Shown in pieces: positions 21,178 through 28,792 of a DNA stretch of 38,933 bases. The notes beneath the pieces were generated by a model. That model was not told the origin of the DNA. It was given only the letters and a program-made list of their open reading frames with translations, and did no database searches. The DNA comes from CADEFQ01 sp035342635 (GTDB taxonomy: Bacteria; Pseudomonadota; Gammaproteobacteria; Steroidobacterales; Steroidobacteraceae), in contig DAOQXO010000012.1 in assembly GCA_035342635.1 (NCBI GenBank), positions 1-38,933 of the forward strand, given 5' to 3'. The position numbers were made by a program, and so were the translations under genes. Position 1 is the first letter of the stretch. Every line of letters starts with the position of its first letter.

Positions 21178-23272
21178 GCGGGCGCGGCGGCAGGTAGGTG
21201 GCGTACCAGTCGAGGTAGCGCTGCAGCCGGTCGACCCGCAGGCTCGGCCGGCCGAGGCCATGCTTCTGACCCGGGTAGATGACGAGCCGGGTCGGCACGC
21301 CGACGCGCCGCAATGCCTGGTACATCTGCTCGGTCGCGGCGAGCGGCACGTTGAAGTCGTCCTCGCCGCATAGAAACAGCGTCGGCGTGCGGATCCGGTC
21401 GGCGTGCAGGAACGGGTACGACAACCGCAGCCACAGGTCGGTGTTCTGCCACGGCAGGCCGAGCTCGGCTTCCCATTCGCGCAGGTACTGATCGAGCCCA
21501 AAGCCACCGAGCATGTTCGACATGCCGGCGCCGCTGGTCGCCGCCTTGAAACGCGTATCCGCGGCGATCACGTAGTTGGTCAGGATCGAGCCGTAGCTCC
21601 AGCCACCGACCCCGAGGCGCGCCGGGTCGGCAAGCCCATCGGCGAGCGCGCGGTCGGTGATCGCGAGCACGTCGGGTACGTCGGCGGCGCCCCAGTTGGC
21701 GAACAGCGCGCGCTGGTAGGCATAGCCGCGCCCGCTGCTGCCGCGTGGATTCGGCGCGAGCACCGCGTAGCCGTGCGCGGCGAACAGCTGCAGCTGCAGG
21801 TCGAACTCGTGCTGGAACTGCGACACCGGGCCCCCATGCAGGCGCAGCAGCGTCGGATGGCGCGTACCGGCCGGCCGGCCCCGCGGCTCGTAGACGAGCG
21901 CATGGATCTCGAGGCCGTCCGCGCTCTGCGCCGTCGTCGTGCGCGCGGTGACGAGATCGACACCGGCGAGCCAGGCGTCGTTGTGATGCGAGATGCGCCG
22001 CAGGCGGCCGCGTTCGAGCGCCACGAGTTCGCCGGGTTGCGCACTCGTACCGTGCACCATCACGACGCGGCCGCGGACACCCACGTCGTATTCGCTGACG
22101 ACACTGCCCGGCGCGGTGAGCCGCTCGATGCGACCGTCGGCGAGACGCACGCGCGCGAGCACCATGCTCATGTCGTCCTCGAGGCGGAAGTAGAGCCAGC
22201 GCCCGTCGGCCGACCAGCGCGGCTCGAGCGTGTTGCGATCGAGCACCGCGCTCGGGAGCCGCGCCGCGGCGGGGGCCTCGCGCGCGCCGGCCGGCACCTC
22301 GATCACGGCCGCCTGCAGCAGGCCGTACCAGATGTCCGCGGGTGCGCCGCCGGCGAGGTACGCGATCCGGCGCCCATCGGGGCTGTAGCGCGGCGGTCCG
22401 CTCAGCCAGTCCTCTTCGGGGTCACCGTCCGTGCCCGGATGGGTGGTGAGCTGGCGAGCGCCAGCGCCCGGCTGCGGCGCCACGACATACAGGTCCCAGT
22501 TGCCGTGCGCATCGGGCGCCTCGCCGCGCTTGCTGACGAACACGATCTGCGTGCCGTCCGGTGACCAGGCGGGCTGCACATCGTCGAAGGCGCCGTCGGT
22601 GAGCTGCTGCGTGGCGCCGCTTTCCACGTCCAGCAGGTACAGGTGCGAGCGTTCCTCGCGCAGATAGCCCGCCGCATCGGACTTGAACCACAGCCGGTCG
22701 ATTACGATCGGCGCGGGCAGGTCTTCGTCCCCGTCCTCGTAGCGCGGCAGGCGCGCGCTGAACACGATGCGGCGGCCGTCGGGCGACCACGCAAAGTCGG
22801 TGATCGCGGTCTCGAACCGGCTGCGCTGCTGCGCCTCGCCGCCGGCCATCTCGAGCACCCAGATCTGATCGCCCGCCTTCTCGTCGACACGGTCGCTCAG
22901 GAACGCGAGCCGCCGACCATCCGGACTCCAGCGCGGGCTGTGCTCGCTCGAGGTGCTGCGCGTCACCTGGATCACCTGGCTGCCGTCGTAGCGTGCAAGC
23001 CAGATGTCGGTCTGGTCCGCGTCCGCGTCGCGATCGGTCGTACTCACCGTGTAGGCGATCCACTCGCCATCCGGCGAGAGGCTGGGGCTCGCGAGCTCCT
23101 GCAGCTTGTAGACGTCCTCGGCGACGATGCCGCGCGCCGCGGCACTCGCGCAGGGCAGCGCCGCGATCGCGGCGACGACGACTAGAAGTCGGCGGCCGGC
23201 GTGGCGCGGCGGCGCGCCGGACTGTAGAACGGACCCTCGACGACGGTACAGCGCGCCATGAACCGGCTCCAT
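21152..23272 (-). CDS. S9-family prolyl oligopeptidase-type peptidase, exported
   Basis: A 706-residue serine peptidase of the S9C acylaminoacyl/dipeptidyl-peptidase group. A hydrophobic segment (RRLLVVVAAIAALPCASA) near residues 29-46 looks like a signal peptide with an unusually long leader. Residues about 55-430 carry repeated propeller motifs (SPDGEWIAY, SPDGRRLAF, SPDGRRIVF, SPDGTQIVF). The alpha/beta-hydrolase domain has S559 (GGWSYGS), D639 (GEDDFNVP) and H671 (QKHGLG). The ATG at 23272 is the only plausible start, since no ATG, GTG or TTG lies nearer the signal peptide; it therefore overlaps the end of the GcvT-like gene by 91 bp. The gene is the last of the Rieske operon. Release of amino acids from short peptides in the periplasm is the family role; a link to the pathway upstream is unproven. 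Confidence 0.88.
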   Translation of the reverse strand: MEPVHGALYRRRGSVLQSGAPPRHAGRRLLVVVAAIAALPCASAAARGIVAEDVYKLQELASPSLSPDGEWIAYTVSTTDRDADADQTDIWLARYDGSQVIQVTRSTSSEHSPRWSPDGRRLAFLSDRVDEKAGDQIWVLEMAGGEAQQRSRFETAITDFAWSPDGRRIVFSARLPRYEDGDEDLPAPIVIDRLWFKSDAAGYLREERSHLYLLDVESGATQQLTDGAFDDVQPAWSPDGTQIVFVSKRGEAPDAHGNWDLYVVAPQPGAGARQLTTHPGTDGDPEEDWLSGPPRYSPDGRRIAYLAGGAPADIWYGLLQAAVIEVPAGAREAPAAARLPSAVLDRNTLEPRWSADGRWLYFRLEDDMSMVLARVRLADGRIERLTAPGSVVSEYDVGVRGRVVMVHGTSAQPGELVALERGRLRRISHHNDAWLAGVDLVTARTTTAQSADGLEIHALVYEPRGRPAGTRHPTLLRLHGGPVSQFQHEFDLQLQLFAAHGYAVLAPNPRGSSGRGYAYQRALFANWGAADVPDVLAITDRALADGLADPARLGVGGWSYGSILTNYVIAADTRFKAATSGAGMSNMLGGFGLDQYLREWEAELGLPWQNTDLWLRLSYPFLHADRIRTPTLFLCGEDDFNVPLAATEQMYQALRRVGVPTRLVIYPGQKHGLGRPSLRVDRLQRYLDWYATYLPPRPLSSAAAVP

Positions 23273-24375
23273 TTGAGTTCCTTCTGGTAATAGATCTCGG
23301 CCCAGAGCTCGCCACCCGGCGCGCCATGCGGCATTTCCACGCTGGCGAGCGCGATATTCGCCTTCGCCGCGGGCGACCACATCGCCGAGGTCACCACGCC
23401 GACATTCCTGCGCCGCCGGTCATAGAGGTAGGCGTCCTTCGCGGGCTTGTTGCCCTCGACGTCGAGTCTCACCAGCCGATGGCGCGAACCGCGCGCCTGT
23501 TCGGCGAGCAGCGCGCGCCGGCCCGTGAAATGCGGCTTGCCGAAGTCCACCAGCCAGGCGAGGTCCAGCTCGAACGGCGAGCGCGTGCGGCCCGCGCGCA
23601 CGGCCCGGTCGGCCGGCAGAAAATCGACCCCCGCCTGAATGAAGCCCGCCTCGATGCGGCTCATCTCGAGCGCATGCGTGCCCATCGGCTTGATGCCGAC
23701 CGGCGCCCCGACGTCGAACAGGCGGTCCCACAGTGCGATCCCGAGTTCCGGGTCGATCCAGAGCTCGTAGCCGAGGTCGCCGGTGAAGCCGGTGCGCGAG
23801 ACGGTCAGTTCTCCGCCCTCGAAGGCGAAGCTCCGGATGCCGAAGGGCGTGAGCGTCTCGATGCCCGCGAGGCCGAGGCGCTTCAGCACCGCGCAGCTCG
23901 TCGGGCCCTGCAGCGCGAGCGCCGCGACGTCGTGCGTCTCCTCCTGGATCGCCACGTCGAAGCCGAGCGCCGAGGCATGCAGCCAGTCGAGCTGGCGCTC
24001 CTGCGAGCACAGCCGATACACACCATCGCGCAGGTGGAAGATCGTGCCGTCGTCGACCACCTGGCCGGCGTCGTCGCACCACACCGTGTAACCCACGCGG
24101 CCGGGCTTCAGCTTCGCCACGTCGCGGGTGACCAGCCGGTTCATGAACGCGAGCGCATCGGGCCCCGTGATGAGGTGCTTGGTCATCGGCGACAGATCGA
24201 ACACCGTGCAGGCGTTGCGCAGCGCCGTGTACTCGAGCGAGACGTCGAAGTAGGCGTCGGCGACCGTGTAGTCGCGCCAGCGATGCCACACGTTCAGCGT
24301 GTTTGCCGCCGCGGTGCGCGTGTGGAACGGGGTCGGGAAGACCGCCTGCCGGTAATGTTCACGTGGAATCGTCAC
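23182..24375 (-). CDS. GcvT-like folate-dependent aminomethyl/methyltransferase
   Basis: A 397-residue member of the glycine-cleavage T-protein family, which moves a C1 group from a substrate to tetrahydrofolate. Visible T-protein features include LSPMTKHLITGPDA (61-74), YTVWCDDAGQVVDDG (96-110; VVDD at the catalytic aspartate position), TGFTGDLGYELW (195-206; folate-region glutamate E204) and the C-terminal GCV_T_C domain ending around residue 385. It is not part of a glycine-cleavage operon; its partners are two flavoproteins and a Rieske oxygenase. That favours a DmdA- or LigM-like demethylase, or a C1 scavenger in methylamine oxidation. The GTG start at 24375 has GAGGAG 7 bases upstream and overlaps the preceding stop by GTGA. 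Confidence 0.9.
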   Translation of the reverse strand: MTIPREHYRQAVFPTPFHTRTAAANTLNVWHRWRDYTVADAYFDVSLEYTALRNACTVFDLSPMTKHLITGPDALAFMNRLVTRDVAKLKPGRVGYTVWCDDAGQVVDDGTIFHLRDGVYRLCSQERQLDWLHASALGFDVAIQEETHDVAALALQGPTSCAVLKRLGLAGIETLTPFGIRSFAFEGGELTVSRTGFTGDLGYELWIDPELGIALWDRLFDVGAPVGIKPMGTHALEMSRIEAGFIQAGVDFLPADRAVRAGRTRSPFELDLAWLVDFGKPHFTGRRALLAEQARGSRHRLVRLDVEGNKPAKDAYLYDRRRRNVGVVTSAMWSPAAKANIALASVEMPHGAPGGELWAEIYYQKELKWSRFMARCTVVEGPFYSPARRRATPAADF

Positions 24376-25943
24376 GCGCGACTCCTCGCGAGCACCACGC
24401 GCGCGGCGTTGCGGCCGGCCGCGCCGATCACGCCACCGCCCGGATGACTGCCGGCCCCGCACAGATAGAGCCCCGGCACCGGCGCCCTGTAGTACGCGGC
24501 GCCCGGCACGGGACGCAACATCATGTACTGGTCGAGCGCGAGTTCGCCGTGGTGCCAGTGCCCGCCGTGGATGCGATAGTCGTTCTCGATGTCGAGCGGC
24601 GTCAGCAGCTCCGCGGCGACGATCTGGCTGCGCAGGGCGGGCGCGTGGCGCGCGAGCACGCCGAGCGTCGCCTCGAGGAAGGGCGCACGGCCGGCAGCCC
24701 AGCCGACCGCGAGATCGCGCGGTGCGTATTGCACGATCGCCGACAGTACGTGCTGTCCCGGGGGCGCGAGGCCCGGGTCGTGCATCGAGGGCACGGTGAT
24801 CTCGAGCACCGGCTGCGAGGAGTATTCGCGGTACTTCGCCGGGTTGAACGCCGCTTCGATGTAGCCGAGGTCGGGGGCGATGACCAGCCGCTCGCCGAGC
24901 AGTTCGGCGGGCACGCCGCGAAAATCGGGCGGGCCAGACAGCGCAAGGTGCAGCTTCGCCGCGCAGCCCGTCGAACGGATGTGCGCCACGCGGCGCGCGA
25001 ACTCGGCGTCGAGATGGCGCGCGCCGAGCAGTCCGAGGAAAGTGGTCTGGGGATCGACATTCGATACCACCGTCGCCGCAGCGATCTGCTCGCCACTCTG
25101 CAGCACGACGCCGGTGACCCGCTCCCCGTCCAGCATGAACGACGCGACCGGGCTCGCCACGCGAATCTCGGCGCCCGCTGCGCGCGCGGCCACCGCGAGC
25201 GCACCGGTCACCGCACCCATGCCGCCCCGCGGCAACCCGCGGGCGCCGGCGCGCTGCAGGCTCGTGAAGAAGGTCTGGCCCGAGCGTGGACCGAGGCGCG
25301 CACCGAGCACGCCGTCGAGCGCGAGCGCGCCCTTGAGCTGCGCGCTGTCGAAACGATCCTCGAGCAGGTCGTACAGGTTCATCGTGCCGACGCGGAGCAG
25401 CTCCCGCATGTCCGCGCGGCCGAGCAGGCGGACATCGAGCGCGAATCTCGCAAGCCACGGTAAGGGGCTTTCGGTATTCCGGTTTTTCGCACTCCGGCCG
25501 AACAGCCGCAATACCGAAAACCCGGCACCGAACCCGTGCTGCTTCGCGAGCAGCGCGGCGAAGCGCCGCTGGCGCCGCACGTAGTCGACGAGGCCCGCAC
25601 GGTCGGCGGATGAGACATCGCCGGCCAGCACGTTCGCGCCGTCGAGCACGAGCGGTGCGCTCTCACCGAGCGCGACGGTGAGCAGCTCGCGCCTGGCATA
25701 AGCCAGCCCGTGCTGCGCGAGTCGCAGCTCGCGCTCGATGCGCGGATCGAGCGCATGCAGCAGATGCGCCACCGACGAGACCCTGAAGCCGGGCGCGAAC
25801 TCGCGCGTCACCGCGGCACCGCCGACCTGGTCCGCCGCCTCGAGCACCAGCACCTTGCGGCCGGCGCGCGCGAGGTACGCCGCGCACACGAGGCCGTTGT
25901 GCCCGCCACCGACGATGACGATGCGATCGGCGCCTTCAGTCAT
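24372..25943 (-). CDS. CrtI/PYROXD2-like FAD oxidoreductase (second copy)
   Basis: A 523-residue FAD-dependent oxidoreductase of the phytoene-desaturase/amine-oxidase superfamily, closest in look to PYROXD2-like bacterial proteins. The FAD loop is IVIVGGGHNGLVCAAYLARAG near the N-terminus, followed by VLEAADQVGGAAVTRE. The C-terminal FAD-contact block reads LYLCGAGSHPGGGVIGAAGRNAA. ATG at 25943 overlaps the preceding flavoprotein's stop by 8 bp, and its own stop overlaps the GcvT-like start by 4 bp. It shares the same architecture as the upstream copy but is clearly diverged and slightly shorter. Carotenoid synthesis is unlikely because no phytoene synthase or other crt gene is present; oxidation of an amine is the better inference. 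Confidence 0.88.
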   Translation of the reverse strand: MTEGADRIVIVGGGHNGLVCAAYLARAGRKVLVLEAADQVGGAAVTREFAPGFRVSSVAHLLHALDPRIERELRLAQHGLAYARRELLTVALGESAPLVLDGANVLAGDVSSADRAGLVDYVRRQRRFAALLAKQHGFGAGFSVLRLFGRSAKNRNTESPLPWLARFALDVRLLGRADMRELLRVGTMNLYDLLEDRFDSAQLKGALALDGVLGARLGPRSGQTFFTSLQRAGARGLPRGGMGAVTGALAVAARAAGAEIRVASPVASFMLDGERVTGVVLQSGEQIAAATVVSNVDPQTTFLGLLGARHLDAEFARRVAHIRSTGCAAKLHLALSGPPDFRGVPAELLGERLVIAPDLGYIEAAFNPAKYREYSSQPVLEITVPSMHDPGLAPPGQHVLSAIVQYAPRDLAVGWAAGRAPFLEATLGVLARHAPALRSQIVAAELLTPLDIENDYRIHGGHWHHGELALDQYMMLRPVPGAAYYRAPVPGLYLCGAGSHPGGGVIGAAGRNAARVVLARSRA

Positions 25944-27552
25944 CGCTCCACCCCTCGGGCACGGTCGACGGCCGCCGCAGGTCGCGCAGGATCTCGCGCG
26001 CCGCATTCGCGCCGGGCGCCGCCATCACGCCGCCGCCGGGATGGGTCGCCGAGCCGCACATGTACATGCCGCGTACCGGGCCGCGGTACTGCGCGTAGCC
26101 CGGGAACGGCCGGTTGAAGAACAGCTGGTCGAAGGTGAGCTCGCCCTGGAAGATGTTGCCTTCGGTGAGCCCGACCTCGTTCTCGAGCTCCTGCGGCGTG
26201 CGCACTTCGGCGTGCAGCACGAGACTCCTGAAATCGGGGCTGTAGCGGGCGATCTGGTCGAACACCGTCTCGCGAAACGCCGCGCGATCGGCATCGGTCC
26301 AGTCGCGACCTTCGACCTCGCGCGGCACGTACTGCACGAACACCGACATGAAATGCTTGCCCGGCGGCGCCATGGTCGGGTCGGTGAGCGACGGAATCAG
26401 CAGGTCGAGGTACGGATCCTTCGACCAGGTGCCCGCCTTCCAGTCGTCATAGGCGCGCTCGAAGCGCTCCAGCGTGTCGAGGAAATGCATGTCGCCCGCG
26501 ATCAGCGGATTGCCATGGCCGAGCGCCGGGAAGCTCGGCAACCCGTCGAGCGCGATGTTCAGCTTGCCGGAGGAGCCGCGGATCCTGAACTCGCGCGCCT
26601 TGCGCACGACGTCGGCGTCGAGATCGCCGGCGTCGAACAGCTTCAGGAAAGTCCGCTTCGGATCGAGGCTCGAGATGACGGTATCGGCGTAGATCTCGTC
26701 GCCATTGTGCAGCACGACGCCCTTCGTCTCGCCGCCACGCACGATGATCCGCGCCACCGGCGCGTCGACCCTGATCTGCCCGCCCGCGCCGCGCAGCGCA
26801 CCCGCGATCGCATTCGACACGGCCCCCATTCCGCCGCGGGCAAAGCCCCACGAGCCGATCTGCCCGTCGACGTCGCCCATATAGTGGTGCAGCAGCACAT
26901 AGGCGGTGCCGGGCGAGTGCACGCCGAGTGCCGTGCCGATGATGCCGCTGCCCGCGTGATGCGCCTTGATCAGGTCCGACTCGAAGTACTCGTTGAGGTA
27001 ATCCGCGATGCTCATCGAATAGAAGCGGATCGTGTCGCCCATCGTCGTCTCGCCGAGCCTCGCGAACTCGCGGGCGATGTGCGCGAGCTCGCGCAGATCG
27101 CGCCAGCGCAGCGAGGTCGGATCCGGCGGCGTGCGCAGCAGCAGCGAGCGGATGAAACGCGTCTGGCGCATCGTGTCGCGCGAATAGCGCAGATACGCGT
27201 CGGCATCGCGCTCGTTGTGGCGCGCGTACTCGCGGCGGCGCACGTCCTTGTCGGCATAGCCGCCGATGAAATTGCCATCGCGCGTGAAGGTGAGCCCTCC
27301 CCCATAGGGCGCGACCTGCAGGCCGTGGCGCGCGAGATCGAGCCCGCGGTAGATCTCCGGACGCAGCAGGCTGCAGACATACGAGCAATTCGAGTAGAGC
27401 CAGCCGGGATGCAGCTCGCGGCTCACCGCCGCACCGCCGATCCACGGATTGCGTTCGAGCACCAGTACCTTGAGGCCCGCTTTTGCGAGGAAGGCGGCCG
27501 TGGTGAGGCCGTTATGGCCGGCACCGATGACGATGACGTCGTGGCGGTTCAT
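25936..27552 (-). CDS. CrtI/PYROXD2-like FAD oxidoreductase (first copy)
   Basis: A 538-residue FAD-dependent oxidoreductase of the same superfamily as its downstream neighbour. The Rossmann loop is VIVIGAGHNGLTTAAFLAKAG (residues 6-26), then VLERNPWIGGAAVSRE, a central GGMGAVSNAIAGALRGAG block and the C-terminal MYMCGSATHPGGGVMAAPGANAA. The ATG at 27552 lies 16 bases after the Rieske gene stop. Both copies keep the GGxGA and HPGGGV signatures, so both should bind FAD. Whether they form a heteromer or act one after another on related substrates cannot be told from sequence. No desaturase-pathway neighbours occur. Confidence 0.88.
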   Translation of the reverse strand: MNRHDVIVIGAGHNGLTTAAFLAKAGLKVLVLERNPWIGGAAVSRELHPGWLYSNCSYVCSLLRPEIYRGLDLARHGLQVAPYGGGLTFTRDGNFIGGYADKDVRRREYARHNERDADAYLRYSRDTMRQTRFIRSLLLRTPPDPTSLRWRDLRELAHIAREFARLGETTMGDTIRFYSMSIADYLNEYFESDLIKAHHAGSGIIGTALGVHSPGTAYVLLHHYMGDVDGQIGSWGFARGGMGAVSNAIAGALRGAGGQIRVDAPVARIIVRGGETKGVVLHNGDEIYADTVISSLDPKRTFLKLFDAGDLDADVVRKAREFRIRGSSGKLNIALDGLPSFPALGHGNPLIAGDMHFLDTLERFERAYDDWKAGTWSKDPYLDLLIPSLTDPTMAPPGKHFMSVFVQYVPREVEGRDWTDADRAAFRETVFDQIARYSPDFRSLVLHAEVRTPQELENEVGLTEGNIFQGELTFDQLFFNRPFPGYAQYRGPVRGMYMCGSATHPGGGVMAAPGANAAREILRDLRRPSTVPEGWSDD

Positions 27553-27568
27553 GCAGCGGCGCGCGAGG

Positions 27569-28720
27569 TCACAGCAGCGCGGCCAGCTGGTCGGCGTACC
27601 AGCGATCGAACAGGTGCACGCAGTCCTCCGAGGACTGGTACGGCCCCGGCCGGTAACCACGCGAACCGACGCCGGCCTGCGCACGCTCGCACAGCGCCCA
27701 GTCCTGGCGGTTCGTCACATCCCAGAACTGCACGACATCCGACGGATCGAAACTGTCGGCGGCAACGGCCTCGGCGGTGAACAGCCACTCGCACACGACA
27801 TGCGTCCGGTCCGGTGCGACGGGCCAGGCGGTATGCACCAGCACGTAGTCGGGATGCGGCGAGAGCAGCATGTTCGGATAGATGATGTAGTAGTGCACAT
27901 AGCGGGTGTCGTCGTGCGAGAGGCCGGGAATAGTCGGCAGCGTGCTGCGCCCGCTCATCGACATCGTCTCGACGCCGTCGCGCAGGCGCATCGGGCCACC
28001 GTTGAAGCAGGCACCGATTTCCTGGCCGCGATCCGCGCGGCTGATCTGCTCGCTGATGCGCGCGAGCTGCGGGTGCGCGCCAGCGCAGTGGTAGCACTCA
28101 CTGTAATTCTCGCAGATCAGCTTCCAGTTGGCGGCGACGTCGTACTCGATGCGCTTGCCACGCACGAGCTCGCCCATGCGGAAGCGCCCGAGGTCGGGCA
28201 GGTCGGCGAGATGCTTCGCGAGCGGCACCGCCGCCGGATCGAGGTTCAGGAAGATGAAGCCCTCGTGGAAACCGATGCGCACCGGCGAGAGCGAATGCTC
28301 CGACTTGCAGAAATCCTCGCCCATGCGGGGCGCCACGTGCAGGCTGCCGTCGAGCTCGTAGCTCCAGGCGTGGTAGGGGCACAGCACGCGCACGAGGCCA
28401 TGGCCCTCGCGCTCATCGAGCAGGCGCGCACCGCGATGACGGCACACGTTGTAGAACGCGCGGATCGCGCCATCGGCGGCGCGCACGACGATGATCGAGT
28501 CTCCGCCGATTTCCTTCAGCATGTAATCGCCGGCCGCCGGCAGGTCCGCTTCACGGCCGACGCACAGCCACTGGCGCGCGAATATGCCACGCTGCTCGAG
28601 GCGCAGCACCTCGGCGGATACATAGACCTCGCCCGGCAAGGTGCGGGCCCCGGCGAATGCCCCGCGCGTGCGATCGAGATCCGAAGCGCGCGGCAGGGAC
28701 TGCGCGACGTCGATGGACAT
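27569..28720 (-). CDS. Rieske non-haem iron oxygenase alpha subunit (GbcA/CntA-like)
   Basis: A 383-residue ring-hydroxylating-oxygenase alpha subunit. The Rieske [2Fe-2S] ligands are C93-R-H95 and C114-x2-H117 (NVCRHRG, LCPYHAWSY). The mononuclear iron site is H211, H216 and D334 (SECYHCAGAH; FWDVTNRQDW). The residue bridging to the neighbouring Rieske centre is glutamate E208 rather than the usual aspartate, with the same E-x2-H-x4-H spacing as carnitine monooxygenase CntA. This supports a quaternary-ammonium or methylated-amine substrate such as betaines, and an N-demethylation or C-N cleavage reaction. No reductase or ferredoxin gene is in the operon, so electrons must come from elsewhere. 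It is the first gene of a five-gene minus-strand operon; a TACAAT -10 element lies just upstream. Confidence 0.93.
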   Translation of the reverse strand: MSIDVAQSLPRASDLDRTRGAFAGARTLPGEVYVSAEVLRLEQRGIFARQWLCVGREADLPAAGDYMLKEIGGDSIIVVRAADGAIRAFYNVCRHRGARLLDEREGHGLVRVLCPYHAWSYELDGSLHVAPRMGEDFCKSEHSLSPVRIGFHEGFIFLNLDPAAVPLAKHLADLPDLGRFRMGELVRGKRIEYDVAANWKLICENYSECYHCAGAHPQLARISEQISRADRGQEIGACFNGGPMRLRDGVETMSMSGRSTLPTIPGLSHDDTRYVHYYIIYPNMLLSPHPDYVLVHTAWPVAPDRTHVVCEWLFTAEAVAADSFDPSDVVQFWDVTNRQDWALCERAQAGVGSRGYRPGPYQSSEDCVHLFDRWYADQLAALL

Positions 28721-28745
28721 GGATGACCCCCGGGAGAACGGGGCC

Positions 28746-28775
28746 ATTGTACCCGCCGGCCGTGGCGCTTGGGCA
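28746..28775 (-). promoter_or_regulatory. candidate promoter of the Rieske operon
   Basis: On the minus strand TACAAT (plus 28746-28751) matches the -10 consensus at 5 of 6 positions. The best -35 candidate, TGCCCA (plus 28770-28775, 3/6), lies 18 bases away. A transcript start near 28739 would give a leader of about 19 bases containing the GGGGG ribosome-binding site. The weak -35 suggests that an activator may be needed. Confidence 0.4.
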
Positions 28776-28792
28776 CCGGCTGCGTGGTGCGC

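Noticed and set aside
13603..24375. DMSP demethylation pathway (DmdC-like dehydrogenase plus DmdA-like GcvT protein)
   Set aside because: The two genes are about 8 kb apart in different units, with no DmdB or DmdD candidate. Both families are broad, so the link is not supported.
24372..27552. Carotenoid biosynthesis from the CrtI-like proteins
   Set aside because: No phytoene synthase, cyclase or other crt gene is present, and the neighbours are a Rieske oxygenase and a GcvT-like protein.
25738..27780. 680-codon plus-strand frame opposite the two flavoprotein genes
   Set aside because: Composition is typical of a shadow frame, and both minus-strand genes have complete FAD motifs and overlapping operon spacing.
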